A DNA stretch of 64,000 nucleotides from a bacterium 210917-SL.2.15 (GTDB lineage Bacteria; Bacillota; Clostridia; Oscillospirales; Oscillospiraceae). Under the pieces are notes generated by a model, which worked only from the letters and a program-made list of their open reading frames with translations, did not search any database and had not been told where the DNA came from. Made by a program: the position numbers and the translations under genes. Shown piece after piece: positions 1-8,081 of this stretch. Location of the stretch: assembly GCA_020555605.1 (NCBI GenBank), contig JAJCJC010000002.1, positions 62,001 to 126,000 on the forward strand. Direction: 5' to 3'. Position 1 is the stretch's first letter, and each line of letters opens with the position of its first letter.

Positions 1-1111
1 TCCAAGTACTCACATCGGACACCACCATCCATTGCACGCTGCTTCCATCGCTGGCCGTGAAGCGCAAGCTGTTGGTGTCATTGGGCTTATACGCAGTCAC
101 CGTATCGCCGCCGGCGAGGGCCGCATTTTTGCCCGAATCACTGTAAAACGACCCCATAAATCCCGGATACTCCACAGAGGTAAAGTCTTTTTCCAGATCG
201 GCCGGTACCGTTCCGCGTGCCTTGCAGTAATCCTGATAGGCGTAATAAGCACCCAAAGCCGTCCAGTGGTGATCGGTGCGGAAATAAATATACTTATCGC
301 GGTGATTTCGCAGCGTGTCGTACACATCTACCTTCCGAACCGTTTCCGATAGCGAGCCGTACATATAATCGAGCGCTTTACGCTGATCGGAAGAATTGAC
401 GCTCTTGCGCACCGAAGCAGGCAGCGTGATATCCATGCTGGTGGGAACGATCATGTCGTATACGTTCGCTTTGCCGGCTAGCTGGGACGCAGCCTTGTTG
501 ACGGCGGCAGTATACGCATCCGCCGCACTCTGGCTGAAATTGTAATACTCATACGCCGTATCGCCGGCAATCAGGATAGCGCCCAGCGTCTCCACGGGAA
601 CATCGGTCATATCCGGCTCTTCGATCTCATGGGACGGTTCCTCTTCTCCGTTTGCGGGGGGATCGGTCTCCTCCCCGTCGAAAGGCTCCTGTGTGGAAGC
701 GTCGTCCGCCGGAGGCGTGACAGGCTGATCGGGAATTTCATCGCCCTGGCCCACCTCGCCGTGCACCGTGGTACCGGAGGGCGACAGCAGCGCTTTAAAC
801 TGGCCGTTGAGCGATACATACACGTCCCGGAACGGAAAGGTGTCGGCAAACCAAGTGTTGATATCGTCAAAATAATCGCCCGACGTCAGCGCCGCCCAGC
901 TGAACGAGGGGAACTGCGCTAAATCACGCTTTTCCGCCTCCGAGGTTTTCGGGTGCAACGGAATAATCCAGGACACTGCGGCAAGCAGAAAAAGCGCGGC
1001 GAAGAACACGCCGATCTGCACACTGCGGTAGCCTCCCACCCGCTTTTCCGGCTTCGGCTGCGTCTCTTTTCCCTCCCAGCTGATATAGGGGGAACGATTC
1101 TGTTTTCTCAT
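1..1111 (-). CDS. DHHW-motif cell-surface protein (partial, 3' end beyond the window)
   Basis: Only the first 370 codons are in the window; the gene runs off the left edge, so no stop codon is seen. It starts with ATG at 1111 behind a GGAGG, 17 nt after the stop of the MBOAT gene. A single membrane segment spans about residues 34-50, followed by an extracytoplasmic domain with an acidic, Pro-rich linker (about 120-170) and the signature DHHW at about 280-283 preceded by RT. DHHW/AlgX-AlgJ-like proteins are SGNH-hydrolase relatives that work with MBOAT acyltransferases to O-acetylate exported polysaccharides. The pairing with the upstream MBOAT gene supports this. The substrate polymer is unknown. 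Confidence 0.85.
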   Translation of the reverse strand, partial: MRKQNRSPYISWEGKETQPKPEKRVGGYRSVQIGVFFAALFLLAAVSWIIPLHPKTSEAEKRDLAQFPSFSWAALTSGDYFDDINTWFADTFPFRDVYVSLNGQFKALLSPSGTTVHGEVGQGDEIPDQPVTPPADDASTQEPFDGEETDPPANGEEEPSHEIEEPDMTDVPVETLGAILIAGDTAYEYYNFSQSAADAYTAAVNKAASQLAGKANVYDMIVPTSMDITLPASVRKSVNSSDQRKALDYMYGSLSETVRKVDVYDTLRNHRDKYIYFRTDHHWTALGAYYAYQDYCKARGTVPADLEKDFTSVEYPGFMGSFYSDSGKNAALAGGDTVTAYKPNDTNSLRFTASDGSSVQWMVVSDVSTW

Positions 1112-1128
1112 AGTACGCTTTCCTCCGA

Positions 1129-2586
1129 TCAGAATTTCCAGTACAGGAACGGATTATAGCTATCGCCCACCAGCGACATGGTAGCCAGCAACAGCAACAG
1201 CACCGGCGCTGCCACCACCGCCGTGCGGTAAATGCCCCAGGCAAGCCCCGAGTGTGTGCTGCGCTCGTACAGCTGCCGGCCCAGCCCGGGCACAATGGGC
1301 GTACAGGCCAGGGCAGAAATCAGCAGGATCGGCAGGTTGCTGCGCACCAGTGCCAGCACTTCAAAACTGGAAACGCCGGCAGCGGTATGTCCAAACATCC
1401 CGGAAAGCACCGCGCCCAGCACAGAAAAGTCCGTAAACTTGAACAGCACCCATCCGAAATATACCACGATCAGCGCATACACATGGCCGAACACATGGGG
1501 CACGCGTTCCAAAACACGGCGCAGAAACGCTCGCTCCAGCAGCAAAAAAACAAAGTAGTACAGGCCCCAGCACATAAAGTTCCAACTGGCGCCATGCCAG
1601 AAACCCGTCAAAAACCATACCACAAAGAGGTTAAATACCACCCTGCTCGGGCTGCAACGATTTCCGCCCAGAGGAATGTACACGTAATCCCGGAAAAAGC
1701 TGCTCAGAGAAATGTGCCAGCGCCGCCAGAAATCAGTGATGGACAGGGAAATATAGGGATAGTTAAAGTTTTCCCGATAATGGAAGCCGATCATGCGGCC
1801 CATGCCGATGGCCATGTCGGAATAAGCGGAAAAGTCAAGATAGATCTGCAGCATGAAGGCGAAAGCGCCCACCCACAGGGCCAGCACCGGCCGCTGGGCA
1901 ATCGTGTGCAGCGCTTCAGCCGTGCTGGCAGAATCCACCACCAGAAGCTGATCGGCCAAGGCACCGCAGGCATTGGCCAGCACCGCTTTTTTGGCCAGTC
2001 CCACCGCAAAGCGGGTGACGCCGTAGGAGATATCGGCACGGCTGGCTTTGCGATGCAGCAGCTCGGCATTGATGTCTTTATAGCGGACAATAGGACCGGC
2101 AATGCACTGATGGAACAGGCTCACATACAAAAGGAGCGTCGGAAAGCTCTTCTGCGCCTGTACCTCGCCCCGATACACATCCACCACATAGGAGAGGAGC
2201 TGGAAGGTGTAAAAGGAAATGCCGATGGGCAGCGCGATCTGTACCACCGTATCGGGAAAACCGAATAGATTGTGAGTGTTCTCCATAAAGAACGTGCCGT
2301 ATTTGAAAATGCCGAGCAGGCCCAGGTTAACCAGACAGGTGAGCACCACGCCGCGCTTGGCCGCGGCCGAGCGCACCGGCTGAACACTGATGTAGCGCGC
2401 CAGGATCCAGTCGGCAAAAGCCATCGCCAGCAGCAAAAACACATACACTGGTTCTCCCCACGTATAAAAGATCAGCGAAAAGATCATCATCACCGTGTTT
2501 TTGGTACGCATGGTGGGCATCAGGTGATAGAACAGCAGGTTCAGCGGTAAAAACACATACAAAAAAAACAAGCTGGAAAAAACCAT
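1129..2586 (-). CDS. MBOAT family O-acyltransferase (AlgI-like)
   Basis: 485 residues, polytopic membrane protein. ATG at 2586 gives the N-terminus MVFSSLFFLYVF typical of AlgI/PatA-type MBOATs and lies 8 nt after GAGGAG; a TTG two codons earlier is less likely. Family-typical stretches include the FWRRWHISLS region followed by a WHGASWNF segment holding the presumed catalytic His. Proteins of this family move acyl groups (usually acetyl) across the membrane and pass them to a DHHW/SGNH partner, which here is the next gene. Role inferred: O-acetylation of an exopolysaccharide or cell-wall polymer. Confidence 0.9.
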   Translation of the reverse strand: MVFSSLFFLYVFLPLNLLFYHLMPTMRTKNTVMMIFSLIFYTWGEPVYVFLLLAMAFADWILARYISVQPVRSAAAKRGVVLTCLVNLGLLGIFKYGTFFMENTHNLFGFPDTVVQIALPIGISFYTFQLLSYVVDVYRGEVQAQKSFPTLLLYVSLFHQCIAGPIVRYKDINAELLHRKASRADISYGVTRFAVGLAKKAVLANACGALADQLLVVDSASTAEALHTIAQRPVLALWVGAFAFMLQIYLDFSAYSDMAIGMGRMIGFHYRENFNYPYISLSITDFWRRWHISLSSFFRDYVYIPLGGNRCSPSRVVFNLFVVWFLTGFWHGASWNFMCWGLYYFVFLLLERAFLRRVLERVPHVFGHVYALIVVYFGWVLFKFTDFSVLGAVLSGMFGHTAAGVSSFEVLALVRSNLPILLISALACTPIVPGLGRQLYERSTHSGLAWGIYRTAVVAAPVLLLLLATMSLVGDSYNPFLYWKF

Positions 2587-2750
2587 GGGCAATACTCCTC
2601 AGTCCGAAATCCGATTTTTGAATAAACGCACGAAAGACGGAGCATCCCGCTCCGTCCGCACCGGCCACTGCAGGGCCGCTGTATATCTCATTGTCCGCCG
2701 GAGATGTTTCAAAAATGTATCATTTCTCCCCGTTTGACCGAAAAAATAGA

Positions 2751-2801
2751 AAAAAGCCGCCTTTTCTTCCTGCGCAGCTCTTTTTCGCGCAGTTTCGCGG
2801 C
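2751..2801 (-). terminator. Leader terminator/attenuator ahead of the MBOAT operon
   Basis: On the minus strand a GCCGC arm (2801-2797) pairs with GCGGC (2760-2756), enclosing a second stem CTGCGC/GCGCAG (2792-2787 with 2775-2770), followed by a T run (2755-2751). It starts only a few nucleotides after the predicted transcription start and about 165 nt before the MBOAT ATG, so it would end transcription inside the leader. No gene lies upstream on this strand for it to terminate. Confidence 0.55.
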
Positions 2802-2813
2802 ATTTCTTTTTTA

Positions 2814-2842
2814 ATAATATAGTGCTCTCAGCAAAAAGTCAA
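2814..2842 (-). promoter_or_regulatory. Promoter for the MBOAT-DHHW operon
   Basis: Minus-strand TTGACT (2842-2837), 17-nt spacer, TATTAT (2819-2814). It is divergent from the rpsF promoter in the same intergenic region. The interval 2587-2908 holds this promoter and the leader hairpin, with no further gene seen. Confidence 0.65.
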
Positions 2843-2908
2843 TGGCGGCTCCTTTGGAATTTTCTTCCCGCACGCCGGACTTTTTTAGGCAAAAAAGCAA
2901 TTGGGGGC

Positions 2909-2936
2909 TTGACAATTTTTCCCGATCTTATATAAT
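2909..2936 (+). promoter_or_regulatory. Promoter for rpsF-ssb-rpsR
   Basis: Perfect TTGACA (2909-2914), 16-nt spacer, perfect TATAAT (2931-2936). Expected start of transcription near 2943, giving a leader of about 100 nt before rpsF. Confidence 0.85.
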
Positions 2937-2956
2937 AATATAGCTTGTATTTTAAC

Positions 2957-3012
2957 GTGCAGGCTTCTGCCCGCACAGGGCAGCATCCTTGCCCGCACCA
3001 GAGAGTGCGGGC
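2957..3012 (+). promoter_or_regulatory. Structured rpsF leader (candidate S6:S18 autoregulatory element)
   Basis: Two hairpins are visible: GTGC-a-GGC closing on GCC-c-GCAC (2957-2976), and a perfect 8-bp stem GCCCGCAC/GTGCGGGC (2991-2998 with 3005-3012). Leaders of rpsF operons in many bacteria bind the S6:S18 protein complex and repress translation; the position fits. The diagnostic bulge with CCG was not verified, so assignment to that RNA family is tentative. Confidence 0.4.
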
Positions 3013-3040
3013 CAAAAGACCAGAAGGAGGTGTACTGAAA

Positions 3041-3337
3041 ATGGCTAAGGTTTCTGCAAAGTATGAGGTTGTCTACATCGTCAATCCCACAAAGAGCGAA
3101 GAGGAGACTGCGGCTCTGGTCGCAAAGTTCACGGCTCTTGCCGAGCAGCACGCCAGCGCTGTTGAAGTCGAGGAGTGGGGCAAGCGCAAGCTGGCTTACG
3201 AAATCGACGACCAGACGGAGGGCTACTATGTCCTGATGTCCTTCAGCAGCGGCGCTGAGTTCCCCGCCGAGCTGGACCGTGTGTTCGGCATTACCGACGG
3301 CATCATGCGCTCCATGATCGTCTGCAGAGGCGAATAA
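3041..3337 (+). CDS. rpsF: 30S ribosomal protein S6
   Basis: 98 residues, normal for bS6. ATG at 3041 follows AAGGAGG with a 10-nt gap; the reading frame is open further upstream but that part is leader RNA. The sequence has the S6 pattern: an N-terminal strand KYEVVYIVNP, then WGKRKLAYEID and a C-terminal DRVFGITDGIMRSMIV helix/strand. S6 pairs with S18 on the 30S platform. It is first in the conserved rpsF-ssb-rpsR operon, 12 nt before ssb. Confidence 0.98.
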   Translation: MAKVSAKYEVVYIVNPTKSEEETAALVAKFTALAEQHASAVEVEEWGKRKLAYEIDDQTEGYYVLMSFSSGAEFPAELDRVFGITDGIMRSMIVCRGE

Positions 3338-3349
3338 GGAGGAAGCGGC

Positions 3350-3841
3350 ATGCTCAATCGCATCATCATCATGGGCCGCCTGGCCCGTGATCCCGAACTG
3401 CGGCGCACGCAGAGCGGCGTCCCCGTGGCGTCTTTCCGCTTGGCGGTGGATCGGGATTTCAAAGACAAGTCTACCGGCGAACGCTCCACCGACTGGATTG
3501 ATGTGGTCGCCTGGCGGGCCACCGCAGAATTTGTCAGCCGCTTTTTCACCAAGGGCCGCCTGGCCGTGGTGGAAGGCCGCCTGCAGATGCGCGACTGGAC
3601 CGACAAGGACGGCAACAAGCGCGTGGCCGCAGAGGTTGTCGCTGACAATGTGTATTTCGGCGACAGCAAGCGCGACGGCGACGCTCCTTCCTACGGCGGC
3701 AGCTACGGCAGCGCCCCCAGTTATGGCGCGCCGGCCGACGGCGGCTACGGCGCACCGTCCCAGGGCGGTTACGGCGCCCCCAGCGCAGGCCCGTCGGAGT
3801 TCGCTGAAATCGACGATGTGGACGGCGAACTGCCGTTCTGA
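3350..3841 (+). CDS. ssb: Single-stranded DNA-binding protein
   Basis: 163 residues. The N-terminal OB fold (about 1-105) starts MLNRIIIMGRLARDPELR and includes the DWIDVVAW strand. A Gly/Tyr/Pro-rich flexible tail has repeated GGYGAPS units and ends in the acidic tip DDVDGELPF that recruits partner proteins. It binds ssDNA as a tetramer during replication and repair. The ribosome-binding site AAGGAGG lies just before the ATG at 3350. Its place between rpsF and rpsR is the usual Firmicutes arrangement. Confidence 0.98.
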   Translation: MLNRIIIMGRLARDPELRRTQSGVPVASFRLAVDRDFKDKSTGERSTDWIDVVAWRATAEFVSRFFTKGRLAVVEGRLQMRDWTDKDGNKRVAAEVVADNVYFGDSKRDGDAPSYGGSYGSAPSYGAPADGGYGAPSQGGYGAPSAGPSEFAEIDDVDGELPF

Positions 3842-3871
3842 CCTTGATACTCAAGAAAAGGAGGAACTGAA

Positions 3872-4117
3872 ATGGCTATGGAACGCGAGAACAGAGGTCC
3901 CCGCACCCGCAAGCGCAGAAAGGTTTGCCAGTTCTGCGCCGACAAGTGCGATTGGATTGATTATAAAGATGCAGCCAAGCTGCATCGCTATATTTCCGAG
4001 CGCGGCAAGATCTTGCCCCGCCGCACCACCGGCACCTGCGCCATGCACCAGCGTGAGCTGACCGTGGCAATCAAGCGCGCCCGTCAGATCGCTCTGCTGC
4101 CCTTCGTGACGGACTGA
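3872..4117 (+). CDS. rpsR: 30S ribosomal protein S18 (zinc-type)
   Basis: 81 residues, full length for bS18. Four cysteines (VCQFCADKC and a later GTCAMHQ) mark it as the Cys-containing, presumably zinc-binding form of S18. Conserved stretches include [21 protein letters not shown] and [17 protein letters not shown] precedes the ATG at 3872. Last gene of the rpsF operon, followed directly by a strong terminator. Confidence 0.98.
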   Translation: MAMERENRGPRTRKRRKVCQFCADKCDWIDYKDAAKLHRYISERGKILPRRTTGTCAMHQRELTVAIKRARQIALLPFVTD

Positions 4118-4130
4118 ACAACGCAGTAAA

Positions 4131-4164
4131 AATGCGGAAGCCAAATTGGCTTCCGCATTTTTTA
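4131..4164 (+). terminator. Terminator of rpsF-ssb-rpsR
   Basis: Perfect 12-bp stem AATGCGGAAGCC / GGCTTCCGCATT (4131-4142 with 4148-4159), 5-nt loop, T tract to 4164. Confidence 0.95.
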
Positions 4165-4261
4165 TCGCTTTTGTTGGAACATGATAAAAACGGCCATGCA
4201 AACCGCCTCTACCCTACAGGCAAAAGAAAATGGCCTCTTGGCAAAAGCATACGGGTACACA

Positions 4262-4287
4262 GAAAACCAGCCGCCGACGCGGCTGGT
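4262..4287 (-). terminator. Terminator of the cobalamin operon
   Basis: Stem ACCAGCCGC/GCGGCTGGT (4279-4287 with 4266-4274) on the minus strand begins just 3 nt after the cbiC stop and is followed by TTTT. The plus strand also has a T run (4287-4292), so it may act both ways against the convergent rpsF operon. Nothing else is visible in 4165-4261. Confidence 0.85.
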
Positions 4288-4290
4288 TTT

Positions 4291-4980
4291 TTACTCTCTT
4301 TTTTCTTCCAGCGCTGCAGCGCGTCCCATGGGGTCAAGGGCACCCGCGGCCTGGTAGAGCAGCGCGTTACAGACGGCGGCAGCCACAGTGCTGCCGCCCT
4401 TGCGCCCCAGGGCAGCAATGCAGGGAATTTTCTGCTCCCGGCACAGGCGCAGGATGCGTTCTTTGCTCTCTACTACGTTGACAAACCCAACCGGCACGGC
4501 AACGATCAGGGCTGGACGGAATCCTGCGGCAATCTGCTCACACAGGGCCAACAGTGCTGTGGGCGCATTTCCGATCGCCACCGCCGCACCGGGATACTCC
4601 CGGGCCGCGCGCTCCATGGATACGGCGGCCCGGGTGAGACGGCGCTCCTTCGCCTCGGCGGCCACCGCTGGGTCGGCCATGTAGCAAAGCGCCTCCACGC
4701 CCAGCTTGCGCAGGGCGGGCCTGCTGAGACCTGAGAGAGCCATATTGGTGTCTGTGATCAGGGATGTCCCCGCAGCAAAAGCCACTCTGGCCCGCGGCGC
4801 AGCATGCTCTGTGAAGCACAGGGTCTGCACATAGTCAAAATCCGCCGTGGTGTGGATCACGCGCTTGACCACCGCGTCCTGCTCCGGCGGCAGGCACACG
4901 CCCCGCTTGCGCAATTCTTCGTCAATGATCCTCATGCTTTCGCGCTCAATGTCCTCGCCCTGCTGATAGGTAATCTTCAA
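4291..4980 (-). CDS. cbiC: Cobalt-precorrin-8 methylmutase (CbiC/CobH)
   Basis: 229 residues (family about 210). It moves the C11 methyl group to C12, converting cobalt-precorrin-8 to cobyrinate. The start is taken as TTG at 4980, because TTGA overlaps the cobO stop and the upstream frame has no family similarity. Recognisable segments are ERESMRIIDEEL, VIHTTADFDY, DTNMALSG, AIGNAPTAL and the C-terminal PVGFVNVVESKE. The His in RVIHTTADFD is the expected catalytic residue. Last of 24 co-directional B12 genes. Confidence 0.93.
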   Translation of the reverse strand: MKITYQQGEDIERESMRIIDEELRKRGVCLPPEQDAVVKRVIHTTADFDYVQTLCFTEHAAPRARVAFAAGTSLITDTNMALSGLSRPALRKLGVEALCYMADPAVAAEAKERRLTRAAVSMERAAREYPGAAVAIGNAPTALLALCEQIAAGFRPALIVAVPVGFVNVVESKERILRLCREQKIPCIAALGRKGGSTVAAAVCNALLYQAAGALDPMGRAAALEEKRE

Positions 4981-5510
4981 AACTCCACACCCTTTCTGGC
5001 CGGAATCCCCCGCTCGTAGGGGTGCTTCCGGCAGCAACACTCCGTTTCGTAGTCGGCGCACGAGCGCATCCAGTCCGCCGGCGCGCGGCCGGTGAGCACG
5101 ATCTCCTGCCCAACGGGCCGCTCCAATACCGCCGTGCGCAGCAACGCCCGATCTATCATGTCCTGCTGCCAGACGGCGCATACCTCATCCAGAATCAGCA
5201 CCTGAGGCTCCAGCGCCAATGCCATGCGAAGGTGAGCCGTCTGCAGCGCAGACGCGTGTTCCCGCTCCACTGCATTCATCTGGCAGACAAACTTTCGGCA
5301 GCCCTTACCACGGAATACGTGGGCGCCAAGCTGCCGCAGCAACGCCACCTCGCCGCTGTCTCCTTCTTTCAGAAACTGCACCGCCGCCACGGAGTATCCT
5401 GCTCCCAGCGCCCGCAGGGCCAGACCTAAAGCGGCGCTGGTTTTGCCCTTGCCCGCACCCCAGTAAAGGTGGACAAGGCCCAATTCTGTTTTCCGTTCCA
5501 TTGCCTGCAT
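4977..5510 (-). CDS. cobO: Cob(I)yrinic acid a,c-diamide adenosyltransferase (CobO/BtuR)
   Basis: 177 residues from ATG 5510 (a GTG one codon earlier is possible; the TGATG junction with cbiP favours the ATG). BtuR/CobO/CobP family: it transfers adenosine from ATP to Co(I) of the corrinoid. The P-loop GAGKGKTS is at about 18-25, and the Walker-B-like VLILDEVC and the LTGRAP segment are also visible. Its stop overlaps the cbiC start in TTGA, indicating translational coupling. Confidence 0.95.
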   Translation of the reverse strand: MQAMERKTELGLVHLYWGAGKGKTSAALGLALRALGAGYSVAAVQFLKEGDSGEVALLRQLGAHVFRGKGCRKFVCQMNAVEREHASALQTAHLRMALALEPQVLILDEVCAVWQQDMIDRALLRTAVLERPVGQEIVLTGRAPADWMRSCADYETECCCRKHPYERGIPARKGVEF

Positions 5511-6991
5511 CACATTCCCATACTTTGATAAATTGCGTTCATGTCCAGTGCGGCGCGCACACCGGCGGCCAGCACATCAAACTGACGCTCCTCATAGACC
5601 CGGTGGCTGAGCGGCGGCGGCACAGTCGCCGCAATACCCCGGCGCGCGCACAAAAACTGTACCAGACGCTCCGTCAGCGCCCCGGTGTCGAACAGGCCGT
5701 GGAGATAGGTGCCCCACACCAAGCTGCGGCAGCATCCGTCTTTGCGCCCGTCTTCCAGCGCGCAGAAGGGGGCGCCCCGGCTTTCCGTGCGCCCCATATG
5801 GATCTCATACCCTTCCAGCCGCGCCCCGGCAAAGGGTTCGGCCAGCGCCACGGCGGCAGGCCGGGCGCACGTTTTTTCGCTGGCGAACACCGTGCGCACC
5901 GGCAGTAGCCCCAAGCCGCGCAGGCTGTATGGACGGCCGCTCTCCGTTCCTTCGGGATCGTCCAGCGCTTCCCCCAGCATTTGATAACCGCCACACACGC
6001 CCAGCAGGGGCACTCCGGCCCCGTGCAGGCGCAAGAGCGCCGCCTCCATCCCGCTCTGGCGCAGCCACAGCAGATCGTCCATCGTGTTTTTTGTGCCGGG
6101 CAGGAGCACAAAATCCGGCAACCCCAGCGCCCGCGCCTCCGTCACATAGCGCACTCCCAGCAGCGGATGGACCTCAAGGGGGGCAAAGTCCGTGAAGTTG
6201 GACAGATGCGGCAGGCGCACCACCGCCACGTCCAGCGCTTGTTCCCCGCGCCTGGCATTCAATCGGGGCGCCAGGGAATCCTCATCGTCGATATCCACTG
6301 AAAGATAGGGCACCACGCCGAGCACACGCTTGCCCGTGAGCTGCTCGAGCTGGGCAAGCCCCGGGCGCAGCAGCTCCGCATCGCCACGGAATTTGTTGAT
6401 GATCAGCCCGGTGATGCGCGCGCGCTCCTCCTCTTCCAGCAGAGCCACCGTGCCGTAAAGCTGGGCGAATACGCCGCCCCGGTCGATGTCCCCGGTCAGC
6501 AGCACCGGCGCGTCCACAGCCCGGGCCAGACCCATGTTCACAATGTCGTCCGCCTTCAAATTGATCTCCGCCGGGCTGCCCGCACCCTCGATCACCACAA
6601 GGTCATATTCTTCTGCCAGGGAATCGTAGGCCGCCAGAACCTCCGGCAGCAGGCTCTTTTTCCGGCGAAAATAGGCCGCCGCATCCATCTGGCCCCACAC
6701 CTCGCCGTGGACGATCACCTGGCTACCCGTGTCGCTGCTGGGCTTGAGAAGGATCGGATTCATGCGCACATCCGGCTCCACGCCGGCGGCGCGAGCTTGC
6801 ACCGCCTGGGCTCGGCCCATCTCAAGGCCCTCGGCGGTGACACAGCTGTTCAGGGCCATATTTTGGCTCTTAAAGGGCGCCACGCGCCAGCCGTCCTGGG
6901 CAAAAATGCGACACAAGGCCGCGCACAGCAAGCTTTTTCCCGCGCCGGACATGGTTCCCTGCACCATGATGCACTTTGCGCGCCGCTTCAT
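5510..6991 (-). CDS. cbiP: Adenosylcobyric acid synthase (CbiP/CobQ)
   Basis: 493 residues, normal length. Start ATG 6991 (MKRRAKCIMVQGT) after AGGAGG; it overlaps the cobD stop as ATGA. The N-terminal synthetase half has a modified P-loop GTMSGAGKS and FKSQNMALNS. The C-terminal class I glutamine amidotransferase half has the nucleophile elbow LLGVCGGYQMLG and a later His in LHGLFD. It amidates carboxylates b, d, e and g of adenosylcobyrinate a,c-diamide using glutamine and ATP. Confidence 0.96.
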   Translation of the reverse strand: MKRRAKCIMVQGTMSGAGKSLLCAALCRIFAQDGWRVAPFKSQNMALNSCVTAEGLEMGRAQAVQARAAGVEPDVRMNPILLKPSSDTGSQVIVHGEVWGQMDAAAYFRRKKSLLPEVLAAYDSLAEEYDLVVIEGAGSPAEINLKADDIVNMGLARAVDAPVLLTGDIDRGGVFAQLYGTVALLEEEERARITGLIINKFRGDAELLRPGLAQLEQLTGKRVLGVVPYLSVDIDDEDSLAPRLNARRGEQALDVAVVRLPHLSNFTDFAPLEVHPLLGVRYVTEARALGLPDFVLLPGTKNTMDDLLWLRQSGMEAALLRLHGAGVPLLGVCGGYQMLGEALDDPEGTESGRPYSLRGLGLLPVRTVFASEKTCARPAAVALAEPFAGARLEGYEIHMGRTESRGAPFCALEDGRKDGCCRSLVWGTYLHGLFDTGALTERLVQFLCARRGIAATVPPPLSHRVYEERQFDVLAAGVRAALDMNAIYQSMGM

Positions 6992-8067
6992 GCCTTCGCC
7001 TCCTCTATTATGGTTTTCATAGCCGCCAGCAGGCGTCGGTTTTCCTCCGGCCGCCGCACCGCCACGCGATACCATCGCGCGCCGAGGCCGCGGAAATTTG
7101 CGCAGTTACGCAGCAAAATGCCTTGTTTTCGCAACGGCTCCAGCAAGGGCACCGGCGCACGGAACAGCAGAAAATTCGCCTCGCCGGGAATTACTTCGCA
7201 CCCCAGCGCAGCAAGACCCGCCGCCAGGCGGGGACGCTCTGCGTGGATCAGAGCACGCACCTGCGCCACGTAGTCCCGCTCCCGCAGCGCCGCAATCCCC
7301 GCAGCCTCGGCCGGGATCGACACCGCCCAGGGCGGCCCGCAGCGGCACATCTGCTCCAAAAAAGCCCGGTCGGCGCACAAGGCATATCCCAGCCGAAGCC
7401 CCGCCATGGCGTGGAGTTTGGTGAATGCCTTCAGCACCAGAAGGCCGGGCTGCACGGCCAAAAATCGCTTTGCCGAGTGGGCTGCCGGGTCGTCGAGAAA
7501 GCCCAGAAAACACTCGTCCACCACCGCGAAAATACCCGCCCGGGCGCAGCGAGCCAGCACCGCTTCTAGCAGCGCCGGGGACAGAGTGCGGCCAGTGGGG
7601 TTGTTGGGCTGGCAGAAAAAGGCCATGTCCACCTCCGGCGTCAGGGCGTCCAGCAGCTCTTCCCCGGCTGCAAAACCTGTTTCCCGCCGCAGCGCACCGT
7701 GCGCCACCGCGCAGTGCGCCGCATGGAGCGCGTTTTCATACTCCGAAAAGGTGGGCGCAAGAACCAGCGCCTGCCGAGGTCGCCACGCCCCCACCGCGCG
7801 CCAGATGAGATCCGCCGCCCCGCAGCCGCACAGCACCATCTCTTCCGCCACCCCTTCTTCCGCCGCGATGGCGCGCCGCAGGGCACGGCACAACGGATCG
7901 GGGTAGCGATCGGCCTTTCCCAGCGCCTGCGCCGCCGCGGTACGCACTCCCCCCGGCAGGCCCAGGGGGCTGACCGAGGCGGAAAAATCCAGCGGCAGCA
8001 CACCGCATTCCGCAGCAAAGCCCGCCCAGTCCCCGCCATGGGGCAGGGATTTCGTTTGCTCTTCCAT
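6988..8067 (-). CDS. cobD: L-threonine-O-3-phosphate decarboxylase (CobD-type, PLP)
   Basis: 359 residues. ATG 8067 follows AAGGAGG by 7 nt; the frame is open further upstream but lacks similarity. Class I/II aminotransferase fold: CQPNNPTG binding motif, VVDECFLGF, and the likely PLP Lys in KAFTKLHAMAGLRLGY. The family overlaps in sequence with histidinol-phosphate aminotransferase. Position inside the nucleotide-loop assembly genes points to CobD, which makes (R)-1-amino-2-propanol phosphate for CbiB. Its stop overlaps cbiP as ATGA. Confidence 0.88.
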   Translation of the reverse strand: MEEQTKSLPHGGDWAGFAAECGVLPLDFSASVSPLGLPGGVRTAAAQALGKADRYPDPLCRALRRAIAAEEGVAEEMVLCGCGAADLIWRAVGAWRPRQALVLAPTFSEYENALHAAHCAVAHGALRRETGFAAGEELLDALTPEVDMAFFCQPNNPTGRTLSPALLEAVLARCARAGIFAVVDECFLGFLDDPAAHSAKRFLAVQPGLLVLKAFTKLHAMAGLRLGYALCADRAFLEQMCRCGPPWAVSIPAEAAGIAALRERDYVAQVRALIHAERPRLAAGLAALGCEVIPGEANFLLFRAPVPLLEPLRKQGILLRNCANFRGLGARWYRVAVRRPEENRRLLAAMKTIIEEAKA

Positions 8068-8081
8068 GCCGCGTCCTCCTT

